A stretch of DNA of 64,000 nucleotides. Origin: Anaeromyces robustus (Eukaryota > Neocallimastigomycota > Neocallimastigomycetes > Neocallimastigales > Neocallimastigaceae). This document shows positions 50,077 to 62,072 of the stretch, piece after piece (position 1 is the first letter of the stretch; each line of letters starts with the position of its first letter). A program made the translations under genes and the position numbers. The DNA lies in the NCBI GenBank assembly GCA_002104895.1, contig MCFG01000029.1, positions 182,501-246,500 on the forward strand. The letters are read 5' to 3'. A model generated the notes under the pieces. The model was not told the DNA's origin. It saw only the letters and a program-made list of their open reading frames with translations, and ran no database searches.

Positions 50077-51627
50077 ATGGATTTCATAAAGAGAAATTTA
50101 TTTGTATTTTTATTTAGTTTATATTGTATTGTATTTGTAAACGCTTCAACTCCAGGTTTTGAAATTAAAGTTGGAAAAAGTTGGTCTGGAGATGGAACTA
50201 CATACACTCAAGCAGAAGGTGAAATTATTAATGCTAGTAAATTAAAGATTAATAATTGGTATATTGAAGTTCCATTCGATGGATCTGACCAACGTTTCCT
50301 TGGTAGTTGGGGTTGTGTAGTTGAAGAAAAAGATGATAAATTAATTCTTACTGGTGAAGTTACTAATCAAGTTATTAAAGTTTTAACTAACACCACTTTT
50401 GGTTTCATTGTTGCTAGTACTAATACAAAATTCGATGTTGAAACAGCTGTTTTACATACTCAAACTAAAGCTGTTCCAAACCATACTAAAGCTGATGGTT
50501 CTAACGATTCTGAAGATATGAATATTGGTTTACCCTACGAAGATAATCGTTATTTCTTAGAATCTATGGATGAAGCTGAAGAAAAAGCTGCTGCTTCTGC
50601 TTTAAGTATTGCTGAAGTTAAGGCTATTATTTTCAAGGAACTTAATGAACACTGGGATGTTGTCAGTAAATATTTAGGTACTGATGATATGTTAAGAGTT
50701 TTTGCTCTTTTCTTAGGTTGGGCTTCTCGTGAATCTACTTTAAATGCTGGTGTTGAAACTGCTCAAGAAGATGGTTTTGGTGTCAATTCTGCTCACGCTT
50801 ATGGTCCATTCCAAACTGCCATTACTGCCTTTTATGGTTGTGATCCAACTTTCGATCAAGAAGATGATGTTCCAGAAATGTATTGGTACACATTAACTCA
50901 CAAAAACTTTTATGATCCATACATTTCAACTCACATGGGTATTCGTAAACTTATTCACTTTGTTAAGGAAGCTGAATCCTTTGATCAAACGGGAATTGAA
51001 ATTATTCGTTGTGCCTTAAAGGGTTTCAATAGTGGTCATGCTAATCCAATGCAAGAATCTGAAAAGGGAACTGGTTATTCTGATGAAATTGGTAGTTTAG
51101 CTGGTTGGTATTACAAGACTCGTCACTTTGATGATAATGTTTATACTTGGACTGGTGATGAAAGAGTTGACCGTTCCGACCCATGGGGATGGTGGGAAAA
51201 AGCTGAAAGATACGATAACATTAAGGTTGTTGTTCGTGTCCGTAATCCAGAAGATGGTACTACTGCTACTTACACTACTGGTTCTTACCCAACTGCTACT
51301 TCAAATCCAACTACTACCACTTTATCTCCAATTGAACCAACTTCATCCAGTAGTTGTTGGGCTCAAGGTTTAGGTTATCCATGTTGTGAAGGTTGTGAAG
51401 CCTCATTTACTGATGGTGATGGTGATTGGGCTATTGAAAATGGTAACTGGTGTGGTATTGATCCAAAGAAATGTAATGGTAATGGTGGTGAAGAAGAAGA
51501 AACTTGTTTCTCCATTGACATGGGTTACCCATGTTGTTCAACTTGTACTGTAGTCTACACTGATAGTGATGGAGGTTGGGGTGTTGAAAATGGTGAATGG
51601 TGTGGTGTCCCATCTTCCTGTTTTTAA
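50077..51627 (+). CDS. secreted double-dockerin protein with N-terminal beta domain and lysozyme/transglycosylase-like core
   Basis: A 516-residue single-exon protein. A signal peptide (MDFIKRNLFVFLFSLYCIVFVNA) is followed by a Trp-rich beta domain (about 24-130; WSGDG, NNWYIEVPFDG, LGSWGC) reminiscent of cellulose-binding modules. The central part (about 170-390) has WASRESTLNAG and FGVNSAHAYGPFQT, an arrangement like soluble lytic transglycosylases/goose-type lysozymes, with Glu219 as candidate catalytic acid; this is an inference from motif order. A Thr/Ser-rich linker leads to two fungal dockerins (427-466 and 477-516) with GYPCC, TDxDGxW and WCG hallmarks. Dockerins fix enzymes to the anaerobic-fungal cellulosome outside the cell. 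Codon use includes more C-ending codons (TTC, AAC, GTC) than neighbouring genes, suggesting strong expression. Possible jobs are attack on bacterial peptidoglycan, chitin or chitosan. The frames at 49986-50207 (-), 51128-51373 (+) and 51431-51613 (-) are shadows. Confidence 0.9.
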   Translation: MDFIKRNLFVFLFSLYCIVFVNASTPGFEIKVGKSWSGDGTTYTQAEGEIINASKLKINNWYIEVPFDGSDQRFLGSWGCVVEEKDDKLILTGEVTNQVIKVLTNTTFGFIVASTNTKFDVETAVLHTQTKAVPNHTKADGSNDSEDMNIGLPYEDNRYFLESMDEAEEKAAASALSIAEVKAIIFKELNEHWDVVSKYLGTDDMLRVFALFLGWASRESTLNAGVETAQEDGFGVNSAHAYGPFQTAITAFYGCDPTFDQEDDVPEMYWYTLTHKNFYDPYISTHMGIRKLIHFVKEAESFDQTGIEIIRCALKGFNSGHANPMQESEKGTGYSDEIGSLAGWYYKTRHFDDNVYTWTGDERVDRSDPWGWWEKAERYDNIKVVVRVRNPEDGTTATYTTGSYPTATSNPTTTTLSPIEPTSSSSCWAQGLGYPCCEGCEASFTDGDGDWAIENGNWCGIDPKKCNGNGGEEEETCFSIDMGYPCCSTCTVVYTDSDGGWGVENGEWCGVPSSCF

Positions 51628-54600
51628 ATATAAAAAAATAAAGAAAAAAAATTAATAATTTAAATTTAAATTTTTTTTTTTTTTTTAAGATTTAATTTTT
51701 TTATACTTTAGATCCAATATAAAAAGTAAAAAATAAAAAAATAAAAAAATTTAAATTTTAAAATTTTATTCTTTTTTTTCTTTTTTTAAAAAAAAGAGAA
51801 AAATATATATATATTAAAAAAAGAAAGAAAGAAAGAAAGAAAGAAGAAAATTTAAATTTAAATTAAAATGACAATGATAATAATAAAATATAAAAGAAAA
51901 CAATTAATCATCATAAATAAATAAAAATATATGTAAATATATATTCAACGTCTACAATAACCCTATAAAAAATAAATAATTAATTAAATAAAAAAAAATT
52001 AAAATAAAAATAAAATAAAGAAATAAAAAAAAAAGGTCAAATAATCAAAAACAAAAAAACGAAAAAAAAAAAAGAAGCAAAAAAGAAAAGAAAAAGAGAA
52101 AGAGAAAGAAAAAAAAATTAATCTATTTGATTTTTTTAATATTTTTTACTTTATTATTTTGTTTTAGTTTATTAGTTAAAGTTTATTTTTTATATATATT
52201 AATATATTTTTTTTATTAAAATTTTCTATAATTTTGTTATTATAATTTTTTTTTTCTTTATCTATTTATTATCTTTATTTGTCTATTTTAAAAGGTTTTA
52301 TTCTTATATTTTTTTGATTTACTTATTTTTTTGTATTTTTAGTATAAAGAAAAAAAAAAAAAAAAAAAAAAGAAAGATTTTATTTCTTTTAATATATATA
52401 TTGTATTATTATTTTTAAAATAAATATCTGATTCTTTTTTTTTTTAATAAAAGTAATTGTTATATTTTTTTTATATATTATTATAATTATTTCTTTTTAA
52501 ATTTTTTTTTATTTTTTATTTCTTTATATTATTTTTAATTGTATTTTTTTTCTTCTTCTTTATTTTTAATAATCTATCAAAATGTAAATATATGTTATAT
52601 ATCTAAAAAGAAAAAAAAAATAAAAGACATTAAATAAAAATTATATATATTTTATAAAAAAAAAACCTTTTTTAATATATATATTTTTTTAAAGATAGTA
52701 TTAAATATTTTGAATTATAAAAATAATAATAAAAATAAAGGTATTCTAGAACAATTATTTTACTTAATTATATTTTATGTTATTTTATTTTTTAAAAGGA
52801 GTGTTAATAATTGTTTAATTAAGCATTTTTATATTTTTATAAAATTTTTAATAAAATGAAATTCATTATTATTATTTTATTATTTAGAATTGATTTTTCA
52901 TTTTAATAAATTATCCATAAAATTTCTTTATTAAATACAATTAAAAAGTGTTTTAGTTTTAGTTTTAATTTTAATTTTTTAATTTATCATTTAAACAATA
53001 ACAATAACAATGACTTCTCTTTATAAATAAAATAAAATAAAGCAATTTTTATATTTATATACTGTACTATAATTAATTTTTATGCAATTTTTTTTTATTA
53101 TTTATTATATATATTTTTATTACATTTCCTATTTGTTACAAGTAGATTTTTTTTTCTAAATATTATTTTTTTTTTTTTTTATTTATTTCATTTTTATTTT
53201 TTTTACTAAATAATTACCAATTTATTATATAAAAAATTTTTTCTTATGTGTTTTATTTACTTTAACTTTAAGTATTTGTATATAAAGTTTTTCATTTTTC
53301 TTTTTATTTATTTTCTGAATTTGAACTTCTAGATTCTTATTTTTTTTTAATTATTTAAAAAAAAAGAATTCCATCTCTAGAATTAAATGAAATACATTAA
53401 TAAATATTTAATAATTTAAAGAAATAACTTTATAAATTAAATCTATATTATACTCTATTTTTTTTTTTCCTATAATATAAAGTAAAAATAAAAATATTTT
53501 TAATAATATATTTAATATATATATTATAAAAAGGAAAAAGGAAAATAGAATTTCTTATTAATTATTATTATTTTTTTGAAAGTGTTTATATTATTTTATT
53601 GTGTATATGTATAATATATATTTATTTATTTTTTTTAATTATAAAAAAATTTACCGTTAAAGTGTTACATTGTATAGATGAAACACATTCTAAATTATTT
53701 TGAGATAGACCGTTATATCTAATAAATTATTTTTTGGTTGTTTTCTGTTTTTGTTATTTTTGTTTATAAATATATATAATAATATAATTTATATTAACAC
53801 TTGATAATAATAATTAAGAAAATAAAAAATTAAATTATTTAAAGTATGTTTCATCTTATTATTAAAAAATAAATGAAATAAAATGAAAATGAAAATTTTA
53901 AATGTTAAAATTATAAATTAATTCTATTATTTTTATTTTTATTATTTTTATCACATCTTTATTATAAAATAATTAATTTTTATTAAGTATTAATTTAATT
54001 AAAAAATTTTAATTATATATTAATTTTTATAAGCGCTTAGAAAACAAAAAAAAAAATAAATGTTAAAATATATTATATTAAATTTAAAATTTTTTTTAAT
54101 ATATTACAGGAAAAATTTTATTTTAATATCAAATAATAAAGATTACTTTTTTTTTTACCTTTATTTTATTTTTCCTTTATTTAGTTTAGTTTAGTTTAAT
54201 TGTTTTGTTATTTATTTCAAATTTAAAATTAATAGCTTAATAATTAATAAAAAAAATAATAATAATTTTATATTTCTCTCCTTGATTTTAATTATAAAAA
54301 AGTCTTTCTCTTTTTTATTTTTTATATTTAAAATATAATTCAAAATAATTTTCTTTCCAAATATCATTTTAAAACAGAAATAAATTAATTTTTAATTGTA
54401 ATAATTAGAATTAATATGAACCTTAATGATATTAAAAAAGAAGGAAAAGGAAAAAGGAAAAAGAAAAAAGAAAAAAGTATAGTTTATATAAAAAATACCA
54501 TAAATATGATAAATACAATAAAAAAAAATATTTTATAAATAGATATAAAATAAAAAAATAAGTTTTAAAGGGAATTTAATAAGTATAATGAAAATATAAT

Positions 54601-55955
54601 GAAATTATAATAAATAGGACAGGAGGAAAATGAATATGAATATATAGTAATATTGAAATAAATAATAAATAATAATGTTATATATAAAATAAATTTGTAA
54701 TTAAAGAAAATATTAAATGTAATAATAATAAATTGAAGGTTATATAAAATATAGAAAAAATAAATATTAAAACAATAAAAAAAAAAAGTAAACATAAAAA
54801 AAACTGTATTATTATTTTATATTTAAAATATATATACATAAATTTTATATACTTGTATTTATATTTATATTTATATTTATATTTATATTTATATTTATAA
54901 TAATTATTTTATAATTTTTTTTATTATTTTTTAGAATTTCAAATTAAAAAATAAAAAATCAATTTTTTATTGGTGCCCCAAATTGTTTATTTTATTTTAT
55001 TTTGTTAGAATATGTGAAATATATGTTAAATGTATTAAAATGTATTGTATTAGATTTAATGTATGAGCCACATTGTATGAATATAAAAGCATGTAATTTA
55101 TAAAATTTAGATATTTGTAACTCTTTATCATAAAAATATATTAATAAAGTTGACATAATATTAAACCCAATTAACTGACTGTTAATATATTTTAATTTAA
55201 TTTTTGAAAAAGTGTGTCAATTTTTTAATTCTTTAACAATTTTTTTTCTTTATATTTAAATAATTAATAATTAATAATTAATAATTATTATTAAATAATA
55301 AATAATTATTTTTTAGTTAAACAATGAAAAAAAAAAAAACATTCAATTAAAATAAAAAATAAAAAATAAAAATAAAACCTATTTCATATTATTTAAAATT
55401 ATTTAAAATTTAAATTACATTAATATAAAAAATATTTATTAATTTAAATTATCAAATAAGCTTTTTTTTAAAACTTTATTTGATATTAATTTAAAATTAT
55501 AATAAAATAATTTAAAAATTTAGAAGATTAAAAATCAAAATAAAAAAATAAAATAAAGCAATAGAAAAAAAAAAAAAAAACGATACAAAAAAACAAAAAA
55601 AAGCAAAAAAAACTTGAAAAAAATGAAATATTAATAATTAATTAAATTTTAATAAAAAAAAGGAAAAATAATTAAAACTTTTTTAATTAATTTAATAATT
55701 AAAAAAATTATAATGTTTTTTTTTAAAGTTTTATGATCAAATTTATATTTTTATTAAATTATTATTTTTTTTAATAAAAATTAAAAAAAAAGTGGAAAGA
55801 CAAAATAGAAAAATAGAAAAATAGAATAAAAAAAATTGTATTTCAAATATTAATTAAATGTTGATGATAATAAAATTTGAAATATATAATTTATATATTT
55901 AATAAAATAATAATGTAAAATAATATTTTTTTTTGTGTCTATATAAAGGGAAGAG

Positions 55956-55986
<31 letters not shown>

Positions 55987-56206
55987 TTCTTCTTTATCTT
56001 TTCAATTTTTATTTAATGTAAATAATTAAGAAATAAAAAAAAAAAAAGACATTTAAAGCAATTGAATCTAAATAAAATAAAAAAAAATAAAACAAATTTT
56101 AATTTTAATTATAATATAAATTGTTTATATAAAAAAATTACCTATTTATTATTTTTGATTTTTTTTTTTTTATTTATAAATATTTATTCTTTTAAACAAA
56201 AAAAAA
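51628..56206. other. 4.6 kb AT-rich intergenic region
   Basis: No gene was supported. It has GAAA and AAAT runs, many long T tracts, an ATTTAT array (about 54855-54897), a pocket with two ACCGTT motifs and a small hairpin (53650-53720), and a less AT-biased 200-bp segment with LTR-like features (about 55003-55219, listed separately). The minus frame at 54565-54795 is Phe/Ile/Tyr low complexity. Confidence 0.65.
55003..55219. mobile_element. possible solo LTR-like segment
   Basis: A non-repetitive segment begins TGTTAGAATATG, has a TATAAAAG box (about 55084-55091), an AATAAAG poly(A)-like signal further on, and could end at GTGTGTCA. A GGTGCCCC motif lies 40 bases before it. This is the order of signals inside an LTR, but no matched target-site duplication, partner LTR or internal coding region was found. 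Confidence 0.2.
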
Positions 56207-58132
56207 ATGAAGTCTCATATTATTTCTTTAATAATAACTAATCCTTTAATCACTTTACTATTAGTTAATGGTTATAATTATAATCAATCAGATGATTGGA
56301 ATAATCCAAATTCAAATTGGAATTATATTACTGAAACTGATAAAAAAACTTCTTCAACCATACAAGAATTGCCTACTTCTACCTTAAAATTTAACAGAAA
56401 TGATAATAATAATATTTATGATAATTTTGGAAATGCTATACCAATGAGTTATAAAAAAAATGAATATCATCATCATAATAATAGATATCATGAAAACTAC
56501 GATAATTATGATAGTAGTAATAAAGATCATGGTTATGTTACAGAAAATTCAAACTCAATATCTGAATTTAATTTAGATAATCATTCATTTAATAATAACA
56601 ATGATGATCATAATGATTATAATAATAATTATAATGATTATAATTTAGATACTTTAACTTTGTCTAAAACAACCACTACTACAACTACAACAACTACTAC
56701 AATTACCTCTACAATTACTTCTACTACATCAACTTCTACTACCTCAACTTCAACAACTTCTACTTCTACCACATCAACTTCTACTACAACAACTCCAACA
56801 ACAACTTCAACAACTTCTACAACTTCTACTTCTGATTATTATACCTCTACTTCTGATATTTCTACAACATCTTCAACAACTTCAACAACTTCAACAACCT
56901 CTACAACTTCTACTTTTGATTATTATACTTCTATTTCCGATACTTCTACTTCTACTTCTACTTCAACTTCTGATTATTCTACTTCTACTTCCGATATTTC
57001 TACAATAACTTCTTCAACTTCTACTATTATTTCTACTATTCCTACTATTGATAGTAATGATAATTATGATAAGGATAGTAATATTAGTAGTATTAGTAGT
57101 AGTAATAATAATAGTCATCATTCTAATCATCATAATAAATTTTATGCTCCCTATGTTGATATTACACTTTATCCAACTTATGATTTATCTGAAGCATTAG
57201 AACATTATGGAATTAATACGTTTATTCTTAGTTTTATTGTTACTTGTATAATACCTTCATGTACCTTAAATGGACCTTCATTTGGTGGTACAATAGGTGT
57301 AGGAGATGAGGATGATCAAACAAAAGATCAAACAGGTACTTTAACATCAATTGATGAATCTATAGAAAAATTTAAAAATAAAGGAGGAGAAATTATTATA
57401 TCTTTTGGTGGAGCTATTAATGATGAATTAGCATTACATCATGAAGAAGCTCAATCTTTAGCTAATGAATATAAAAAGGTCATAAATAAATATCATCCTA
57501 TTCAATTAGATTTTGATATGGAAGGTACTAGTTTAATGGATAATTATTTTAATGGTAAAAAAAGTAAAGAAGTACATCAATTAAGAGCTAAAGCTTTAAG
57601 TTTATTGAAAAAGGAATTAAAAGATAACATGCCAAAAATAAGTTTATGTCTTGCTGTTAATCCAGATATAGGTTTAGATGAAAAAGCATTAGAAGTTATT
57701 GAAGCTATGAAAGAAGAAGAAGTTTCTATTGATATCATTAGTATTATGGCTATGGATTATGGAACAAATTATATTTCTAGAGGATTTTATAAAAATACAA
57801 TGGATAGTTTAGAAAAAGCTTATGAACAATCAAAATCTTATTATCCTAATATTAAAATGGGAGTTATACCTATGATAGGTGAAAATGATGATGGATCTAT
57901 CTTATCTTTAAAAGATACCGAAAAATTAGTTAATGATTTAAAATCAAAAGATTATGTTCAAATGATATCTATGTGGTCTATAAATAGAGATAAAAATGAT
58001 GGTATGTTTACTTCATTAATAAAAAATACTTATAAATATCCTTTTAGTGATAATGGTAGTGCCAATGAAAATTCAGAAGATAAAAAGAAAGAATATCAAT
58101 ATACTTCAATACTTAAAAAATTTTTAAATTAG
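56207..58132 (+). CDS. secreted GH18 chitinase-like protein with long Ser/Thr-rich linker
   Basis: A 641-residue protein. The N-terminus (MKSHIISLIITNPLITLLLVNG) is a signal peptide. Residues about 25-150 are Asn/Asp/His-rich, and about 155-280 are almost only Ser and Thr with three YYT/SDIST blocks, probably heavily O-glycosylated. The catalytic domain spans about 310-620: FYAPYVDITLYPTYDL opens the barrel, IIISFGGA is the SxGG strand, LDFDMEG (Asp435, Asp437, Glu439) is the DxDxE catalytic motif with Glu439 as acid, and IISIMAMDYG is the substrate-assisting strand. The more usual DG before this motif is replaced by Ile-Gln. The style matches bacterial ChiD-like GH18 enzymes, so horizontal origin is possible. 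No chitin-binding module or dockerin is present. It may remodel the fungal wall or digest foreign chitin. Confidence 0.92.
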   Translation: MKSHIISLIITNPLITLLLVNGYNYNQSDDWNNPNSNWNYITETDKKTSSTIQELPTSTLKFNRNDNNNIYDNFGNAIPMSYKKNEYHHHNNRYHENYDNYDSSNKDHGYVTENSNSISEFNLDNHSFNNNNDDHNDYNNNYNDYNLDTLTLSKTTTTTTTTTTTITSTITSTTSTSTTSTSTTSTSTTSTSTTTTPTTTSTTSTTSTSDYYTSTSDISTTSSTTSTTSTTSTTSTFDYYTSISDTSTSTSTSTSDYSTSTSDISTITSSTSTIISTIPTIDSNDNYDKDSNISSISSSNNNSHHSNHHNKFYAPYVDITLYPTYDLSEALEHYGINTFILSFIVTCIIPSCTLNGPSFGGTIGVGDEDDQTKDQTGTLTSIDESIEKFKNKGGEIIISFGGAINDELALHHEEAQSLANEYKKVINKYHPIQLDFDMEGTSLMDNYFNGKKSKEVHQLRAKALSLLKKELKDNMPKISLCLAVNPDIGLDEKALEVIEAMKEEEVSIDIISIMAMDYGTNYISRGFYKNTMDSLEKAYEQSKSYYPNIKMGVIPMIGENDDGSILSLKDTEKLVNDLKSKDYVQMISMWSINRDKNDGMFTSLIKNTYKYPFSDNGSANENSEDKKKEYQYTSILKKFLN

Positions 58133-59499
58133 AAAAAAGAAACAAGAAAAAAAAGGAAAAAAGAATGAAAATTCTTTTATATTATATGTATATATATTTA
58201 TAAAATTATTGATTTTTTTTATTTATATAATAATATAATAATTATCATATATAAAAAACAAGGAATATTTATATAATATTATTATAATATTTATTTATTT
58301 ATTTATTTTATTATTTTATATTATAAGTTAATTAATTATTTAATATACACTTGTATATATATATAATCTATAAACTTTTTTTTATTTTATTTTAATGTTA
58401 AATATTTTAATAATATAATATTATTATAATTTATTTAAAATTTACTAAATTAAAAAAAAAAATTTATATAAATATTACCAATATTTATTATAATAATATT
58501 AATTCTTGTGTATTAATAAAAAAATTTTTTTATATGTTAAATATAATATATAATATTAAAATATTTATAATTATAATAATATGTATATATATATATTTTT
58601 TTTAGTGTTTTGATTTTATTGCTTTATTAGTTTATTATTTTTTTTTTTTTGATGTTTAATTTTTACTTATAAAGTTAATTTTTATTTATAAATTTTTCTA
58701 ATCTATTTTATTATATATATTTTTTTTTATTATATATATATTTATTTATTTATTTAGTTATGAATATATAAAAATTTTCATGGATTTACTTATATTTTTC
58801 ATTTTACTTTTATTTTTATAATAATAAAAAATAATTATTTATTAAAAAAAATTTTTCTGTATAATTTTTTTTTTTTTGGTTACTTTTTGTGTTTTTTTTA
58901 TGAATTTTTTTTGTTTTTTTTTCAAATTTTGGGATGAACTTTATTAAATATTATTTTAATTTAAAAAAAAAAAAAATTCATAAAAAAGAACAAAAAAAAT
59001 AACCAAAAAAAAAAAAAAAAAAAAAAAGAAAAAGAAAAAAAAATTGACATTTTGGTAACTTTTTTTTTTTTTTTACAAATTATTTTTAATATTTTTATTT
59101 AATTCTAATGCAAATATTATGGAAGACTAACTTAAAAATTATCCATAATTTTTTTTTATTTTGATATTTTTTTGGTACTTTTTTTTCATTTATTATATTA
59201 TAATAAAATTTAAAAAAAAAAAAAAAAATCATTAACTTTAAAATAAAATATTTCATATTTTTTTTTTCATTTATTTGCTTACACATACACATACAATATA
59301 TATATATATAATATCATATTATTTTCACTACAAAAAAGAAATTTCTTTTTTTTTTTAATTCTTTTTATTTTATTTCCTCTTATTTTAGAGTTTTATTTTA
59401 TTTTTCTTTTTATATGTTATTATTAAAGTTATTAAAAATGTAATTCTTAATAACAAATAATTGTAAAAACATTTTTGCTTTATTTTTTTCTTTTTATAT

Positions 59500-59532
<33 letters not shown>

Positions 59533-60032
59533 CTTTTTATCTTTTACTTATAGAAAAATGTATTTGCTTTTATAATTAATTAAATCAATAATATATTTAT
59601 AATATATTTCTAATAATAATAATAATAATGAATAATAATAAATAATAAATAATAAATAATAATAATAATAAAAAAAGTATTAGTTTAAATATGTATTTTA
59701 CATAATATGAATGTAAAATATATTTTATCTATTGTTCACAATTTTCAAGTAAGAATAATACATTAAAATTTTTATATTGAATTTATTATTATTATTATAA
59801 TAATAATAATAATAAATTCAATTTAAAAATTTATAAAAAAAAAAAAAGTAATTCATGCATATAAAAAAAAAGTTTTATCATTATAATAACATTGTGTATT
59901 TTTTTGTAAATTATAAATGGGTAAATAGGTAAATGGTAAAATAAAATAAAATAAAAATGTATTTTTTATTACATAATGTACATAATTTCAATACATTTAC
60001 AATTTTTATATTAATAAAATATTATTAATTCT

Positions 60033-60181
60033 TATTTATTTATTCATTCATTTATTGATTGATTTATTTATTTATTTATTTATTTATTGATTTATTGATT
60101 TATTGATTTATTGATTTATTGATTTATTGATTTATTGATTTATTTATTTATTTATTTATTTAATTTATTTATTTATTTCAT

Positions 60182-60269
<88 letters not shown>
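60033..60269. repeat. (TTTA)n array with an internal (TTGATTTA)n block
   Basis: TTTA units surround a block in which every second unit is TTGA (about 60055-60140), giving an 8-bp higher-order repeat. A single TTTCA interruption occurs near 60178. Confidence 0.9.
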
Positions 60270-60830
60270 TAAAATATTTAATTATATATTTTAGTATTAA
60301 ATAAATTATTATATTAAATCAATACAATAGGAAAAATCTGCATAAATTTAATACTAAAAATTAACTATTTTATAGAATAATAAATAAATATGTATAAGCT
60401 AACAATAATTATTTGTTTTTGTTTTCTGTTTATATAAAAGGAATGAAATTACCGTTATGAATTAATTAATTAATTAAGTATTATCTTTTATTCTAGGTAG
60501 TTACAATTTATTATTAAGAATTATTAGAATTATTGAGAATTATTGAGAATTATGAGAATTATGCTATTGGATTTAAATACAATAAAATAAAAGAAAGCAA
60601 AAGAAAAAAAAATTAATTTAAGTACTAATTAATAAAAATAATTAATAAAAATTTTAATAAAACACAAAATGGAAAATATTTTTTAAATATTTTTTTTAAA
60701 TAATAAATAATAATAAATAAAAATAAATAAAAAAAACACAAAAAGGAAAATATTTTTTAAATATTATTTAAGTAATTAAAATAAAATAAATAAATAAAAA
60801 AAAAGGAAAAAAAAATATTATATTTGAAAC

Positions 60831-60854
60831 AACCACAACCACAACCACAACCAC
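60831..60854 (+). repeat. (AACCAC)4 hexanucleotide
   Basis: Four perfect AACCAC units, unusually C-rich for this intergenic DNA, with no open frame around them. Confidence 0.9.
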
Positions 60855-61954
60855 AATTATTAATAATAATTTTTTTTTACTACGGATAAAAAAAAAATTC
60901 AGGATTAATTTTAATTATTATCTTATAATGAATTAATAAATAAATAATACAAATAATATAAATAAATAATATAAATATATTTATTTTTATATTTTATTTT
61001 TATTAATTCATTAAATTGAATCCTTTTTTTTTTCTTTTTTTCTTTTTTGATAAGGTGAATGATTTATTTGGAAGTTTTTTTTTTTATATTTATTTATATA
61101 TATATATAAAATAATATAATATATAATAATATAATATATAATATAATAATTATAGTATAAATATTTCTTTTTATGTTTTTTTTTTCTTTTCTGTATGTTT
61201 CCAATTATTAATAATACATATTTTTTTTTAACTTTTTATAATTTATTATTTAAAGGATAAATTAATCATAAATATAATATTTACTAATTAATAATAATAA
61301 TAATAATATTGCATATTATATATAATTCATTCTATAATAATAATTATAATTATAATAATAATAATATGAATTAAAAATAAAAACAAAAACAAAAACAAAA
61401 ACAAAAAACAAAGTAAAAAATATAAAAAAATATAAAAAATCCACATAAATTTATTAATAATTTTATTTTATTAAAATTTATTAAAAAAAAAATTAATTTA
61501 ATTATAAATAAAAAATTATAAAATAAAGTTACATAACTAAAGATTTTTAAAATAATAAAATAAATTTTTTTAATATTATATAATTTTAATTATAAATATT
61601 TAATCTATTTTATAATATTATAATATTATAACATAATATTTATTTATTTATTTTAATAAGTAATTTTATTTTATTTTATTTTATTTTTTCCATAATTCTA
61701 AATATAATTCTAAATATTTTAATGTTTTTTTTTTCTATTTTCTTTTTTCTTTTTTTCTTATTTATTTATTTACTTTTCTTTTCTTTTTTTCCCTTAGTCA
61801 TTACTATTTTTTTTTCTCCTTAAATTGTGTTACCAATTTATAATGCAAAAAAGAAAAAAATTTTTTTTTTGCGTTTTTATTTTTAATTTTTTATTTATTT
61901 TTTTCCCCCTCTCCTTATTTTTTTTTTTAATTTTTATTTTAATTCTTTTTTATT

Positions 61955-61975
61955 AATTTATTTATTTATTTATTT

Positions 61976-62071
<96 letters not shown>

Positions 62072-62072
62072 T
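61955..62072. repeat. (TTTA)n microsatellite, about 29 units
   Basis: Nearly pure TTTA array with one short interruption (TATTATTTA near 61977). Confidence 0.9.
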
